Assembly: GCF_026427355.1 (NCBI RefSeq)
Contig: NZ_CP102664.1
Coordinates: 2,979,501 to 3,043,500 of the forward strand
DNA: 64,000 nt
From: Sphingobium sp. JS3065
Lineage (GTDB): Bacteria; Pseudomonadota; Alphaproteobacteria; Sphingomonadales; Sphingomonadaceae
Direction of reading: 5' to 3'
In this document: one piece after another, positions 1 through 9,273 of the stretch
How the letters are laid out: each line of letters begins with the position of its first letter
How positions within the stretch are numbered: position 1 is the first letter of the stretch
Notes under the pieces: model-generated
What the model saw: the letters and a program-made list of their open reading frames with translations, nothing else
Database searches by the model: none
What the model was told of the DNA's origin: nothing
Translations under genes and position numbers: made by a program

Positions 1-234
1 ACCGGGGAGGAATATTTCGCCTTTGGCGCGCGGATCGTGAACAGCGGGAAACAGACGCTGCCGGTGCCGCCCGTGCTGGTGCAACTGCGCGACCGGCAGA
101 ACCGGCTGGTGTTCAGTTGGACGACCAAGGCCGACCGGACCAGCCTGAAACCGGGCGAGGAAGCGTCGATCAATGAAAGCCGGATCGACATCCCGAAAAA
201 TGCGGAGAATCTGTCGCTGACTTTCGTGCAGTGA
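1..234 (+). CDS. C-terminal end of a MJ0042/DUF3426-like zinc-ribbon protein (partial)
   Basis: The reading frame is open from base 1 and stops at 232-234, so the gene begins before the window; the visible part is about 77 residues. It looks like an extracytoplasmic beta-sandwich tail (GARIVNSGKQ, then VPPVLVQLRD, then LKPGEEASI), resembling the C-terminal domain of alphaproteobacterial proteins with an N-terminal MJ0042 zinc ribbon, a membrane segment and a DUF3426/FxLYD-like domain. The N-terminal zinc ribbon and membrane helix are outside the window, so the family call is inference from the tail alone. The function of this family is not established. Confidence 0.55.
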   Translation, partial: TGEEYFAFGARIVNSGKQTLPVPPVLVQLRDRQNRLVFSWTTKADRTSLKPGEEASINESRIDIPKNAENLSLTFVQ

Positions 235-247
235 TGAATGACGGATT

Positions 248-1153
248 TCAGGGATAGCTCACCGTCTTCGGCCTCCCCAGGGGGATCGGGATGAATTCCT
301 GATCGTCGCCGGGAATCAGGGGAAAGCGCATGGCTTCCCAATCCTCGCGGGCCTGCATGAGGCGGTCGGTCGAGGATGAGACGAAATTCCACCAGACATG
401 ACGGTGGCTTTTGAACGCCTCGCCCCCGCAGAGTATCACGCGCCCGCCGTCCACGCTCATCAACGTCGCCCGAATGCCGGGACGCAGGACGTAGAGCGTC
501 TGCGGCTGGAGCATCGCCCCGTCCAGCGCCGCGTCGCCGCCGGAGACGTAGATCGCCCGCTCCTCCGCATCCGCATCGATGGGGACGGAACCGCCGGGGG
601 AAAGCTGGATGTCGGCATAGATGGTGTTGGCATAGGTGGTGACGGGCGATGTCTGACCCCAAAGGCTGCCCATGATCACGCGCGCCCTTGCATGGCCGCC
701 GTCGATGATCGGCAGCCCGCCCTCGCTGACATGTTCGAAGGCCGGGTCCATTTCCTCATGGCGGTCGGGCAGGGCCAGCCAGGTCTGGATGGCGGAGAGC
801 TTCGACAATTTCACGCGGTCCTCGTCCGGCGAACGCTCGCTATGGACGATGCCCTTGCCCGCCGTCATCAGGTTCACCGCGCCCGGTTCGATCAACTGCT
901 CCGTGCCCAGGGAATCGCGGTGGAGGAAACTGCCCTCATACATATAGGTGACGGTGGCGAGGTTGATGTGGGGGTGCGGGCGCACGTCCACCCCCTGTCC
1001 CGGCGCGATGCGGGCGGGTCCGGCCTGGTCGAAGAAGATGAAGGGGCCAACCATGGTCCGTTCCCTGGCCGGCAGCGAGCGATAGACCCGGAAATCGCCC
1101 AGATTATGGGTGGTCGGCGTGATGGTCTGGATGATCGGGTCGGTCGGAGTCAT
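248..1153 (-). CDS. Pirin family protein
   Basis: This 301-aa protein is a bicupin of the pirin family. The N-terminal cupin has the metal-ligand pattern HPHINLATVTYMYEG followed by HRDSLG and, further on, the HSERSP segment that normally completes the iron site; all His/Glu ligands appear present. The second cupin (about residues 170-290) is the usual degenerate one. Family members are Fe-binding proteins reported as redox sensors or quercetinase-like dioxygenases; which applies here cannot be told. The ATG overlaps the stop of the upstream GST gene by four bases (ATGA type), so the two are probably co-transcribed and translationally coupled. Confidence 0.9.
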   Translation of the reverse strand: MTPTDPIIQTITPTTHNLGDFRVYRSLPARERTMVGPFIFFDQAGPARIAPGQGVDVRPHPHINLATVTYMYEGSFLHRDSLGTEQLIEPGAVNLMTAGKGIVHSERSPDEDRVKLSKLSAIQTWLALPDRHEEMDPAFEHVSEGGLPIIDGGHARARVIMGSLWGQTSPVTTYANTIYADIQLSPGGSVPIDADAEERAIYVSGGDAALDGAMLQPQTLYVLRPGIRATLMSVDGGRVILCGGEAFKSHRHVWWNFVSSSTDRLMQAREDWEAMRFPLIPGDDQEFIPIPLGRPKTVSYP

Positions 1154-1857
1154 GCTGCGTCCAGTTCGGGATAGTGGCGGAATATGTCTTCGGCGGTGAA
1201 GGGCAGCCGCCGGTCGCTCGCCAGATAATCCTGCAATTCGGGCAGCGCCGCAACCCGGTCGTGCAGGTCGGCCAGCCGCGGGAAGGAAGGGGTCAGCGTC
1301 GCCATGCGCAGCGGAAAGGCATAGCGCAACCCGGCGATCAGGTGAAAGAGCGAGAGATCGGCATAGCTCCAGCTTCGGCCCGCCAGCCAGTCGTCCGTTT
1401 CCGCGCTCAGCGCATGTTCGAAATAGGTGAGGAATTTGGGGATGCGGCTGGCGCGAAAGCCCTGTGCGGCGCGCAGCGCCTCGGCCTTCTGATCCTCATA
1501 ATAGAGGTCTGGGCCGAGCGGATGGTGCACATCATGCGCCTCCGCCACCATGTCCATGACGGTGAGCTGGACCTGTGCCAGCCAATAGCGGGGTTTCATG
1601 CCCGTCGGCCCGCATTCATGCCGTTCGGCAAGGTAGAACAGGATATTGGCGGTCTGCGCCACGGTCCGGTCGTGCGTCACCAGATAGGGCGGGGCGAAGG
1701 CAGGGCCGCCGTCATGGCGTTCCATGTCCGCCATCAGCGCTTCGTCGCCGTCGGCGCGGGCACGGTCGCGATAGGCGATGCCGCATGCCTCCAGCGTCAG
1801 CCGGACGAATTCGCCCCGGCCGGGAATATTGGACCAGTACCAGAAATCATAGGCCAT
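1150..1857 (-). CDS. Glutathione S-transferase family protein
   Basis: This 235-aa protein has a thioredoxin-fold N-terminal domain (residues 1-85, with the YWSNIPGRGEFVRL start typical of GSTs and a PYLVTHDRTVAQTANI segment for the gamma-glutamyl contact) and an all-helical C-terminal domain. The tyrosine or serine near the N-terminus could act on glutathione, but the class cannot be assigned by eye. It is the first gene of a two-gene minus-strand unit with pirin. A role in detoxification or redox metabolism is inferred from the family only. Confidence 0.85.
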   Translation of the reverse strand: MAYDFWYWSNIPGRGEFVRLTLEACGIAYRDRARADGDEALMADMERHDGGPAFAPPYLVTHDRTVAQTANILFYLAERHECGPTGMKPRYWLAQVQLTVMDMVAEAHDVHHPLGPDLYYEDQKAEALRAAQGFRASRIPKFLTYFEHALSAETDDWLAGRSWSYADLSLFHLIAGLRYAFPLRMATLTPSFPRLADLHDRVAALPELQDYLASDRRLPFTAEDIFRHYPELDAA

Positions 1858-1908
1858 GGGTTGCGCCTCCTTGGACGGCGGGACAACGCATGGAAAGGCG
1901 CTATGGTG

Positions 1909-2208
1909 TCATGCTTCGCCGGGCGCGCGGGCCTTGATCGCCAGGGCGTGGACCTTGTCGCGCAGCAGGTCGGCCAGCGCGGCGTTGACCAGGCGCTGCC
2001 GGGCGACCCGGTTCTGGCCGGTGAACCGGTCGGAAACGATGTCCACGGTGAAGTGGCTTTCGCCCGAACCGTCATGCCCCGCATGGCCGCGATGCTTTTC
2101 GCTGTCGTCGATCACGGCGAGCCGTTCGGGGGTCAGGGCGGTGCGCAGCCGGGCTTCGATTTCGGTGGCGACTGGTCCTTGGAGGGGGGCTTTAAGAATC
2201 TCGGTCAT
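1909..2208 (-). CDS. BolA family protein
   Basis: This 99-aa protein matches the BolA fold: an N-terminal helix (PVATEIEARLRTAL), a loop with histidines (DDSEKHRGHAGH), then the FTGQNRVARQRLVNAALAD helix and an HALAIKA strand. BolA proteins bind 2Fe-2S clusters together with monothiol glutaredoxins and take part in Fe-S or iron homeostasis. It is divergent from the J-domain gene at 2253, with about 44 bp between them. BolA, J-domain protein and cobS/cobT are neighbours in many alphaproteobacteria, which supports the call. Confidence 0.9.
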   Translation of the reverse strand: MTEILKAPLQGPVATEIEARLRTALTPERLAVIDDSEKHRGHAGHDGSGESHFTVDIVSDRFTGQNRVARQRLVNAALADLLRDKVHALAIKARAPGEA

Positions 2209-2252
2209 CGCCCCTATATAGGCGCTTTGCCCGCAGTTGCATCAGGACAATC

Positions 2253-2870
2253 TTGGCCAGCGATCCCTTCTCGACACGCCGTTTCAACCGTTTCCATGGC
2301 CGGGTGGAAGGCGAACGCCCCTGCGCGGTTCCCGGCTGTCTGGAGTCGGGCGAATTCCGCGCGCCGCCACTGGATGAAAGCGGGTCCGGTCAGGAGGGGC
2401 CGCGCTGGCGCTGGCTGTGCCTGGACCATGTGCGGGAATTCAATCAGGGCTATAATTTCTTCACCGGCATGAGTCCGGAGGAAATCGCCGCCGCCCAGCG
2501 CCCCTATGCGGGATGGGAGCGGGAGACGCGGGCCTTTTCCTCCAACGCGGCCAGTCCGCCGCCCAAATGGTCGGATTTCCAGGACCCGCTGGACGCCATC
2601 GGCGCCAGGTTCAAGGAACGGGTGGCCAAGGCGCGGGCCGACAGCCAGATGCGGCAGGACGGCAAATTCCTGTCACGGGACGACCGCCGCGCGCTCGACG
2701 TGATGGGATTGTCCATCGACGCGGACCGCAAGGCGCTCAGGCAACGCTATACGGAGCTGTTGCGGCGTTTCCATCCTGACCATAATGGCGGCGACCGGAG
2801 CCATGAGAAATCGCTGCAAGGGGTGATCGAGGCCTATCAGCGTCTGCGCAAGGCGGAGGCTTTCGCCTGA
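2253..2870 (+). CDS. J-domain (DnaJ-like) protein
   Basis: This 205-aa protein starts with TTG (MASDPFSTRRFNRF). The C-terminal 65 residues form a J domain with the diagnostic HPD triad in RRFHPDHNGGDRSHE and the usual ALRQRYTELLRR helix II before it. The N-terminal region contains a CAVPGC and WLCLDH pair that could bind a metal ion. J domains stimulate the ATPase of Hsp70; an Hsp70-like protein lies 380 bp downstream on the same strand, so a functional pairing is possible but unproved. Confidence 0.88.
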   Translation: MASDPFSTRRFNRFHGRVEGERPCAVPGCLESGEFRAPPLDESGSGQEGPRWRWLCLDHVREFNQGYNFFTGMSPEEIAAAQRPYAGWERETRAFSSNAASPPPKWSDFQDPLDAIGARFKERVAKARADSQMRQDGKFLSRDDRRALDVMGLSIDADRKALRQRYTELLRRFHPDHNGGDRSHEKSLQGVIEAYQRLRKAEAFA

Positions 2871-2874
2871 TCGG

Positions 2875-3144
2875 TCAGATCAGGAACCAGCCGATGCCCA
2901 TCCCCATTTGCGTCACGGCGATGAGTTGCAACAGCGTGGAAAAGGGCTGCTTCCGCGTCTTGTGACGGAAGAGGTGGCGTGCCAGCAGGGCGCCGGGCGA
3001 TCCGCCGATCAGCGCCAGACCGAGCAGGTCTTTCTCTGGAATGCGGCGGCGACCGGCGATGGCGGCCCCCTTGTCCTGCCGGAAGCACAAGATCGTCCAG
3101 CCATTCAGAAAGAGGAGGAAAAGAGAGAGAACCGCCAATTTCAT
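2875..3144 (-). CDS. DUF1294 small membrane protein
   Basis: This 89-aa hydrophobic protein has an N-terminal membrane helix, a short basic cytoplasmic segment with RRRIPEKDLLGLALIGGSPGALLA, the HKTRKQPF box and a C-terminal membrane helix. That box and the order of segments are the hallmark of DUF1294. Its function is unknown. It converges with the J-domain gene (gap of 4 bp) and diverges from the Hsp70-like gene. Confidence 0.85.
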   Translation of the reverse strand: MKLAVLSLFLLFLNGWTILCFRQDKGAAIAGRRRIPEKDLLGLALIGGSPGALLARHLFRHKTRKQPFSTLLQLIAVTQMGMGIGWFLI

Positions 3145-3250
3145 GACGCTGTCGTAGCGAACGCACGCTTAATTTTCCATTGCCGACTGGGGGCTTGTCC
3201 CCGGCGGCGGTCGCTGCCATAGGCCCGGCCCCTTCCTCCCGGAGATATTT

Positions 3251-4537
3251 ATGACAAGCCGCGCCTTGGGCCTCGATTTCGGCACGACCAACAGCGTGGC
3301 TGCGCTCGCGGGCGAGGGCGGATCGGCACTGGTGGAATTTGCCGGCAGGGAAGCGACCGGCGCGGTGTTCCGGTCGGCGCTGTGCTTCTGGCACGACAGC
3401 GCGGCCAGGGGCGGCATGGCCCATGAGGCCGGACCCTGGGCCATCGCGGAATATCTGGAATTTCCCGAAGACAGCCGCTTCCTGCAAAGCTTCAAGTCGG
3501 TGGCGGCCAGCTCGATCTTCGAAAGCGCCAGCGTGTTCGAAAAGCGCTTCCACTTCGAGGAGTTGGGGCAGATATTCCTCTCGCGCATGATCGCCCATGC
3601 GGGCGGAAAGCTGGACCGGCGGCCGGAACGGATCGTGGTCGGGCGGCCCGTGGAATATGCGGGGGCGCGGCCCGACGAAGCGCTCGCCCGACGGCGTTAT
3701 GACGCCATGTTCGCGGGTTTCGGGGACGAGATTCACTATGTCTATGAACCGCTGGGGGCCGCGTTCAGCTATGCCAGCCGCCTGACTGGGGCGGCGACGA
3801 TCCTGGTGGCGGACTTTGGCGGCGGCACCAGCGACTTTTCCATCGTGCGGGTCGAAGCGCCCGGCGCCGCACGGCGCTGCGTGCCCCTTGGATCGGCGGG
3901 TATCGGCCTTGCGGGCGACCGGTTCGACTATCGGATCGTCGACCATCTGGTGCTGCCGATGCTGGGCAAGGGCGGCAGCTATCGAAGCTTCGACAAGGAA
4001 CTGGAGATCCCGCGCAGCTATTTCGCGGACTTTGCCGACTGGTCGCGGCTGGCGCTGATGCGGAACCGGCGGACCATGGACGAACTGGCGCGCTTGCGAA
4101 AGGCGGCCCATGATCCCGACGCCATCGGGCGGATGATCACGGTGATAGAGAAGGAATTGGGCTATCCGCTCTACGATGCGGTAGGATCGCTCAAGCGGCA
4201 ATTGTCGGAGGCGGAAAGTGCGACATTCCGTTTCGAAGGCGGCGGTCTCGCCATCGAAAAACAAGTGACGCGGGCCGATTTCGAAGGCTGGATCGCGCCC
4301 GACATCGCCCGGATCGAGGCGACGGTGGACAAGGCGCTCGCCAGGGCCGGGGTTGGACCCGACGCCATCGATCGGGTGTTCCTGACAGGCGGAACGTCGC
4401 TGATCCCGGCGATCCGGCGCATTTTCGACCGGCGCTTCGGGAAAGACCATATTGCGACCGGCGGCGAACTGACCTCCATCGCCCATGGGCTGGCGCTGAT
4501 CGGGCAGGAGGCCAATTTGGCCGAATGGGCTGCTTGA
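3251..4537 (+). CDS. Hsp70 family protein (YegD-like)
   Basis: This 428-aa protein is an actin/Hsp70-fold ATPase. Phosphate-1 motif LDFGTTNS lies at residues 8-15, phosphate-2 motif VADFGGGTSDFS near residue 190, and the adenosine motif LTGGTSLIPAIRR near residue 380. It is far shorter than DnaK (about 640 aa) and lacks the substrate-binding and lid domains, as in YegD-type chaperones. An RBS-like GGAG precedes the ATG. It sits upstream of the cobS-cobT run with a J-domain gene on its other side. Its clients are unknown. Confidence 0.9.
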   Translation: MTSRALGLDFGTTNSVAALAGEGGSALVEFAGREATGAVFRSALCFWHDSAARGGMAHEAGPWAIAEYLEFPEDSRFLQSFKSVAASSIFESASVFEKRFHFEELGQIFLSRMIAHAGGKLDRRPERIVVGRPVEYAGARPDEALARRRYDAMFAGFGDEIHYVYEPLGAAFSYASRLTGAATILVADFGGGTSDFSIVRVEAPGAARRCVPLGSAGIGLAGDRFDYRIVDHLVLPMLGKGGSYRSFDKELEIPRSYFADFADWSRLALMRNRRTMDELARLRKAAHDPDAIGRMITVIEKELGYPLYDAVGSLKRQLSEAESATFRFEGGGLAIEKQVTRADFEGWIAPDIARIEATVDKALARAGVGPDAIDRVFLTGGTSLIPAIRRIFDRRFGKDHIATGGELTSIAHGLALIGQEANLAEWAA

Positions 4538-4627
4538 TCCCGGCGCGTTAAGGCCCCACTCTATCGACATGCCTGTCCCTGATGGTTAGGGCAGTGCCGA
4601 CCAGACCGCTCAAAGAGACAAGAGAAA

Positions 4628-5635
4628 ATGACCGACATCCCGAACGTCCAGCCCGATACCCGCGCCGACACGCTGTTGGCGTCGCCCGACCGCGAGGTGG
4701 ATGCGCGCGATGTGTTCGGCATCGATGTCGACATGAAGATTCCGGCCTTTTCGGAAGCCGATGAGCGGGTGCCGGACCTTGACCCCGCCTATGTGTTCGA
4801 TCCGGACACCACCCTCGCGATCCTGGCGGGTTTCGCCTATAATCGCCGCGTGATGGTGCAGGGCTATCACGGCACCGGCAAGTCGAGCCATATCGAACAG
4901 GTCGCCGCCCGCCTGCGCTGGCCGTGCATCCGCATCAACCTGGACGCGCATATCAGCCGCATCGACCTGGTCGGGCGCGACGCAATCGTCCTGAAGGACG
5001 GGCAGCAGGTGACGGAATTCCGCGAAGGCCTGCTCCCCTGGGCGTTGCAGCGGCCGGTCGCGCTGGTGTTCGACGAATATGACGCGGGGCGCCCGGACGT
5101 GATGTTCGTGATCCAGCGCGTGCTGGAAACCGACGGCAAGATGACGCTGCTCGACCAGAACCGGGTCATCCGGCCCAATCCCTGGTTCCGCCTGTTCGCC
5201 ACCGCCAACACCGTGGGCCTGGGCGACACGACCGGCCTCTATCACGGCACGCAGCAGATCAACCAGGGCCAGATGGACCGCTGGAACCTGGTGGTGGCGC
5301 TGAATTACCTGCCCGCCGCGACCGAGGCGCAGGTGGTGCTGGCCAAGTCGGGCGAATATGATCATGAGGGCGGCCGCAAGGAAGTCGAGAATATGATCAA
5401 GGTGGCGGAACTGACCCGCCAGGGCTTCGTCAATGGCGACATCTCGACCGTCATGTCGCCGCGCACGGTGATAAGCTGGGCGCAGAACGCGCTGATCTTC
5501 AAGAATGTCGGCTTCGCCTTCCGCCTCAGCTTCCTCAACAAATGCGATGAGGCGGAGCGGCCGCTGGTGGCCGAATATTATCAGCGCGTCTTCGGCAAGG
5601 ACCTGCCCGAAAGCGTCGCGCACCGGGCTTCGTGA
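4628..5635 (+). CDS. cobS: Cobaltochelatase subunit CobS (AAA+ ATPase)
   Basis: This 335-aa MoxR/CobS-type AAA+ protein has Walker [10 protein letters not shown] at residues 79-86, Walker [12 protein letters not shown] near residue 145, and a sensor-like [15 protein letters not shown] segment. In aerobic cobalamin synthesis CobS with CobT forms the ATPase chaperone that drives cobalt insertion by CobN into hydrogenobyrinate diamide. No cobN lies in the window. It is followed after 2 bp by the OsmC-like gene and is in one + strand run with the phosphatase and cobT. Confidence 0.95.
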   Translation: MTDIPNVQPDTRADTLLASPDREVDARDVFGIDVDMKIPAFSEADERVPDLDPAYVFDPDTTLAILAGFAYNRRVMVQGYHGTGKSSHIEQVAARLRWPCIRINLDAHISRIDLVGRDAIVLKDGQQVTEFREGLLPWALQRPVALVFDEYDAGRPDVMFVIQRVLETDGKMTLLDQNRVIRPNPWFRLFATANTVGLGDTTGLYHGTQQINQGQMDRWNLVVALNYLPAATEAQVVLAKSGEYDHEGGRKEVENMIKVAELTRQGFVNGDISTVMSPRTVISWAQNALIFKNVGFAFRLSFLNKCDEAERPLVAEYYQRVFGKDLPESVAHRAS

Positions 5636-5636
5636 C

Positions 5637-6059
5637 ATGATCGTCGTCGAACGGATCGATTCGGAGGGCGGCACCGCCCACCGGATCAGCATAAGAGGGC
5701 ATGAACTGATCGCGGACATGTCCGCGCCGGACGGGCATGATGCCGGGCCGGACCCGCATGACCTGTATGATTCGGCTCTGGGCGCGTGCAAGGCGATGAC
5801 CATGCTCTGGTATGCGCAGCGCAACGGCATTCCGGTGGAGGGCATCCATGTCGGCGTGGTGCGCGATGCGAGCCGGGAGCGGCAGGGCGTCTATAAACTG
5901 ACCACCCACATCGCGCTCTCCGGCCCGCTGAGCGCGGAGCAGCATGACAAGCTGATCGCCGTCGCCGCGAAATGCCCGGTGCACAAGCTGATGAGCGAGG
6001 TCGAGACGCAGATCGAAACCATCGCCGTCCCCACTGTCGGTGAGGGGGAGCGGCCGTGA
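5637..6059 (+). CDS. OsmC family protein
   Basis: This 140-aa OsmC/Ohr-fold protein starts at the ATG two bases after the cobS stop. It has the family pattern LYDSALGACKAMTMLWYAQR with a first cysteine on the central helix, and a second cysteine in AAKCPVHKLM near the C-terminus; these two form the peroxidatic pair in the family. Members reduce organic hydroperoxides or carry out related thiol chemistry. It overlaps the next gene by four bases (GTGA), so it is translated from the cobS-cobT transcript. Confidence 0.88.
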   Translation: MIVVERIDSEGGTAHRISIRGHELIADMSAPDGHDAGPDPHDLYDSALGACKAMTMLWYAQRNGIPVEGIHVGVVRDASRERQGVYKLTTHIALSGPLSAEQHDKLIAVAAKCPVHKLMSEVETQIETIAVPTVGEGERP

Positions 6060-6841
6060 GCGAGACTGCCGCCCTGACGCCGGAAGACAGCCGCCTGCCG
6101 CTGGAAAGCGCGTTCAATCTGCGCGACTTCGGCGGCTATGCGACCGCGGACGGGCGCTGCGTGAGGCGCGGCATGCTCTATCGGTCGGGAACGATGGCGC
6201 TGCTGACGGAGGGGGATGCGGATCATCTCCGCTCGCTCGGCATCCGGGCGATCTGCGATTTTCGCCGGGGCAATGAGCGGACCGCCGAACCGACGCTCTG
6301 GCATGGGGCGGAGGTCGATTATTTCTGCCGCGACTATAGCGAAAGCAGCGGCCTGCTGGGCGAGATGCTGAAGCGCGACGGCGCGACGGCCGAAGACATG
6401 CGCCAGACGATGATCGCCCTCTATCGCGTCATTCCGGTCGATCATGCCGAATCCTACCGCGCCATGTTCGCGCGGATCGTGGACGGGCGCGTGCCGTTGC
6501 TGATCAACTGTTCGGCGGGCAAGGACCGCACCGGGGTCGGCGCGGCGCTGATCCTGGCGGCGCTGGGCGTGCCGCGCCAGACAATCGTTCAGGATTATCT
6601 GGCGACCAACGCCCATGCCGATTGGGACTGGCTGCTGGCGCAGCGCGACACGCTGGTGGCGCGGATGCGGTCGACGAATACCGACAGGCTCGAACCTTTG
6701 TTGAAGGCGGAAGCCGTCTATCTGGATGCCTTATTCTCCACGCTGGATGAAAAGCATGGCGGCGTGGACGGCTATCTGAACGACGTGCTGGGCGTGGACG
6801 CCGCGGCGCGGGATGCGATGCGCGGGATGTTGCTGGACTGA
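6056..6841 (+). CDS. Tyrosine/dual-specificity protein phosphatase family
   Basis: This 261-aa protein opens with a GTG overlapping the osmC-like stop. It has the N-terminal pattern [14 protein letters not shown] and RGMLYRSG typical of bacterial Y_phosphatase3 proteins. The P-loop [10 protein letters not shown], with the catalytic cysteine near residue 153 and the arginine, is intact. Substrates are unknown; this family includes phosphotyrosine and phosphoinositide phosphatases. The stop overlaps the cobT start by one base. Why a phosphatase sits between cobS and cobT is not clear. Confidence 0.9.
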   Translation: MSETAALTPEDSRLPLESAFNLRDFGGYATADGRCVRRGMLYRSGTMALLTEGDADHLRSLGIRAICDFRRGNERTAEPTLWHGAEVDYFCRDYSESSGLLGEMLKRDGATAEDMRQTMIALYRVIPVDHAESYRAMFARIVDGRVPLLINCSAGKDRTGVGAALILAALGVPRQTIVQDYLATNAHADWDWLLAQRDTLVARMRSTNTDRLEPLLKAEAVYLDALFSTLDEKHGGVDGYLNDVLGVDAAARDAMRGMLLD

Positions 6842-8667
6842 TGGCCGACCGTTCGCCCCTGGATGCCTTCAAGGACGTGCTGTCCGGCGCGGCGCGATCG
6901 ATCGCGCGCGATGCGGAGGTGGAGGTGGGCTTCACCGCCGACACGCCGCATATGGCGGGCAAGGCGATCAAGGTGCCGACGCCGGGGCGCAACCTGCCTG
7001 CCGATCAGGTGGCGCTGGCGCGGGGCTTTGCCGATGCCAATGCGCTGCGGCTGCGGCACCATAATGCGAAGATCCACAACGCCGCCGCGCCCGCCGATGC
7101 GACGGCGCGGGCGGTCTATGACGCGGTGGAGCAGGCGCGGGTAGAGGCGATCGGGTCGCGGGCGATGGAGGGGGTTCGCGCGAACCTCAACCATGCGCTG
7201 GACCTGAAATTAAAGTCCGATCCCATCCGCCGGGCGCGTTCCGCCGATGAGGTGCCCTTGTCGACGGCGCTGGCGCTCAAGGTGCGCGAGCGGCTGACCG
7301 GGCAGGCCGCGCCCAGGGATGTCGCTTCGGGCCTGGCCAGGGTCGACCAGTGGATCGAGGACAAGGCCGGGGCCGATCTCGACGCCCTGGCCATGGCGAT
7401 CGACGACCAGCGCGCCTTCCAGAAGCTGACCTCCGCCATGCTGGAGCATCTCCAGTTGATCGACGCCGACATGCCGCCGGAAACCGATGACTCCGAACCG
7501 GAGGAAGAGGGCGAGGACGAGGAACAGCAACAGGAGGACGGCGACAGCGGCGAAGATCAAGCCGGCGACAGCGACGCCTTTGCCGAGGCGCGGGCCGAGG
7601 ATCAGGGCGGCGACACCGAGGACGGCGAAACCGAATATAGCGACGAATTCGACGCCGACAGCGAAGAAGGCGCGGAGGATATGGGCGAGGAAGGCATGAT
7701 GCCGGTCCGCCCGAACCGGCCGATGGGCGACGTGCCGCCCGGTTTCGATTACAAGCCCTATACGCTGCTGCATGATGAGATCGTGACGGCCGAAGATTTG
7801 TGCGACGAGGATGAGTTGCTGCGCCTGCGCGGCTTCCTCGACCAGCAGTTGGTAAGCTTGCAGGGCGCGGTGACGAAGCTTGCCAACCGACTCCAGCGGC
7901 GGCTGATGGCGCAGCAGTCGCGGTCGTGGGACTTCGACCAGGAAGAAGGGCTGCTGGACGCGGCGCGGCTGGCGCGGATCGTGATCGATCCGACGCGCTC
8001 GCTGTCCTACAAGATCGAGCGGGATACCGAATTCCGCGATACCGTCGTCACGCTGCTGATCGACAATTCAGGCTCGATGCGCGGGCGGCCCATCTCCATC
8101 GCGGCGATCAGCGCCGACATCATGGCGCGCACGCTGGAACGCTGCGGGGTGAAGACCGAGATATTGGGCTTCACCACCCGCGCATGGAAGGGCGGGCAGA
8201 GCCGCGAGGACTGGCTGGCCGCCGGGCGTCCGCCGATGCCGGGGCGTTTGAACGACCTGCGGCACATCGTCTACAAGAAGGCCGACGAACCCTGGCGCCG
8301 GGCGCGCAAGAATCTGGGCCTGATGATGCGCGAGGGGCTGCTCAAGGAGAATATCGACGGGGAGGCGCTGCTCTGGGCGCACAGCCGGCTGCTGGCGCGT
8401 AATGAAGAACGCCGCATCCTGATGGTGATCTCCGACGGCGCGCCGGTCGATGACAGCACCCTGTCGGTGAACAGCGGCACCTATCTGGAACGCCATTTGC
8501 GGCAGGTGATCGAGTGGATCGAGAATCGCTCGCCCGTGCAGCTTGTCGCCATCGGCATCGGCCATGACGTCACGCGCTATTATCGCCGCGCGGTGACCAT
8601 CATGGATGCCGAACAGCTCGGCGGAACCATGGTGGAGCAGCTAGCCGGGCTGTTCGACGAAGATTGA
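6841..8667 (+). CDS. cobT: Cobaltochelatase subunit CobT
   Basis: This 608-aa protein has an N-terminal domain (1-210), a very acidic linker (about 212-285, long runs of Glu/Asp), and a C-terminal von Willebrand A domain with the MIDAS motif DNSGSMRG and the later [10 protein letters not shown]. This is the layout of CobT, the partner of CobS in aerobic cobaltochelatase, analogous to BchD in magnesium chelatase. It is the last gene of the + strand run and is followed by the GreA/GreB-like gene after 77 bp. CobN is not seen here. Confidence 0.95.
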   Translation: MADRSPLDAFKDVLSGAARSIARDAEVEVGFTADTPHMAGKAIKVPTPGRNLPADQVALARGFADANALRLRHHNAKIHNAAAPADATARAVYDAVEQARVEAIGSRAMEGVRANLNHALDLKLKSDPIRRARSADEVPLSTALALKVRERLTGQAAPRDVASGLARVDQWIEDKAGADLDALAMAIDDQRAFQKLTSAMLEHLQLIDADMPPETDDSEPEEEGEDEEQQQEDGDSGEDQAGDSDAFAEARAEDQGGDTEDGETEYSDEFDADSEEGAEDMGEEGMMPVRPNRPMGDVPPGFDYKPYTLLHDEIVTAEDLCDEDELLRLRGFLDQQLVSLQGAVTKLANRLQRRLMAQQSRSWDFDQEEGLLDAARLARIVIDPTRSLSYKIERDTEFRDTVVTLLIDNSGSMRGRPISIAAISADIMARTLERCGVKTEILGFTTRAWKGGQSREDWLAAGRPPMPGRLNDLRHIVYKKADEPWRRARKNLGLMMREGLLKENIDGEALLWAHSRLLARNEERRILMVISDGAPVDDSTLSVNSGTYLERHLRQVIEWIENRSPVQLVAIGIGHDVTRYYRRAVTIMDAEQLGGTMVEQLAGLFDED

Positions 8668-8744
8668 CGGCCTTCCCTTGAAAAAAAGCCCGGAAATTTC
8701 GACCTCAGTGTGAACGCAGACAGGCGTTTCGACAGGAGAGTGCA

Positions 8745-9215
8745 ATGAGTGTCGCCTTTCGTCGCGAGAGCGACGAGGAGCATCTGGAACCCACTTTCGA
8801 GATTCCGTTGCCGCCCGGCCCCAATTGGGTGACGGCACGCGGCCTGCGGCTGACGCGGGAGAAGGTGGAAGCGCTGGAGGCGGTCGAAACCGAAGCCATG
8901 GCCGAGGAGGAGGCCAAGAAGCTGAAGCGCGAATTGCGCTACTGGCGCACTCGTCTGGCGACGGCGGAATTGCGGCCCGTGCCGGATGCGGAGGCCGTGG
9001 CGTTCGGCAGCCGCGTAACCTACCGGCTGAACGGCAAGGAGAAGCGGATCGATCTCGTTGGAGATGACGAGGCTGAACCGGCGGAAGGACGCATCGCCTT
9101 TTCCGCGCCGCTGGCCCGCGCCATGATGGATGCGGAGCAGGGCGAAAGCGTGGATTTTGCGGGCAAGCCGGGCGTAGTCACGGTCGTCGCGATCGAGGCG
9201 ATCGTGGAACAGTAG
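8745..9215 (+). CDS. GreA/GreB family elongation factor
   Basis: This 156-aa protein has a charged N-terminal part predicted to form a coiled-coil hairpin (residues 40-75, EKVEALEAVETEAMAEEEAK) and a C-terminal FKBP-like GreA domain (FGSRVTYRLNGKEKRIDLVGDDEAEPAEG, then the APLARAMMDAEQGESVDF stretch). Gre factors stimulate transcript cleavage by backtracked RNA polymerase. It is not the canonical GreA: the N-terminal region is atypical, as in other alphaproteobacterial GreA/GreB paralogues. A CAGGAG ribosome binding site precedes the ATG. Confidence 0.85.
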   Translation: MSVAFRRESDEEHLEPTFEIPLPPGPNWVTARGLRLTREKVEALEAVETEAMAEEEAKKLKRELRYWRTRLATAELRPVPDAEAVAFGSRVTYRLNGKEKRIDLVGDDEAEPAEGRIAFSAPLARAMMDAEQGESVDFAGKPGVVTVVAIEAIVEQ

Positions 9216-9234
9216 ACCGTGCCCCAGTTGGATT

Positions 9235-9270
9235 GAGGAAGCCCTCCAGTTTCGACGGGAGGGCTTCCTC
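9235..9270. terminator. Bidirectional terminator between the gre-like gene and dps
   Basis: A perfect inverted repeat, GAGGAAGCCCTCC / GGGAGGGCTTCCTC with a short loop, lies between the converging stop codons at 9215 and 9274. The strong GC stem can end transcription from both sides. The T-rich tract is short, so efficiency is uncertain. Confidence 0.7.
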
Positions 9271-9273
9271 ATG

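Noticed and set aside
2837..4570. A 577-codon open frame on the minus strand
   Set aside because: It is antisense to the Hsp70-like gene and partly to DUF1294 in another frame.
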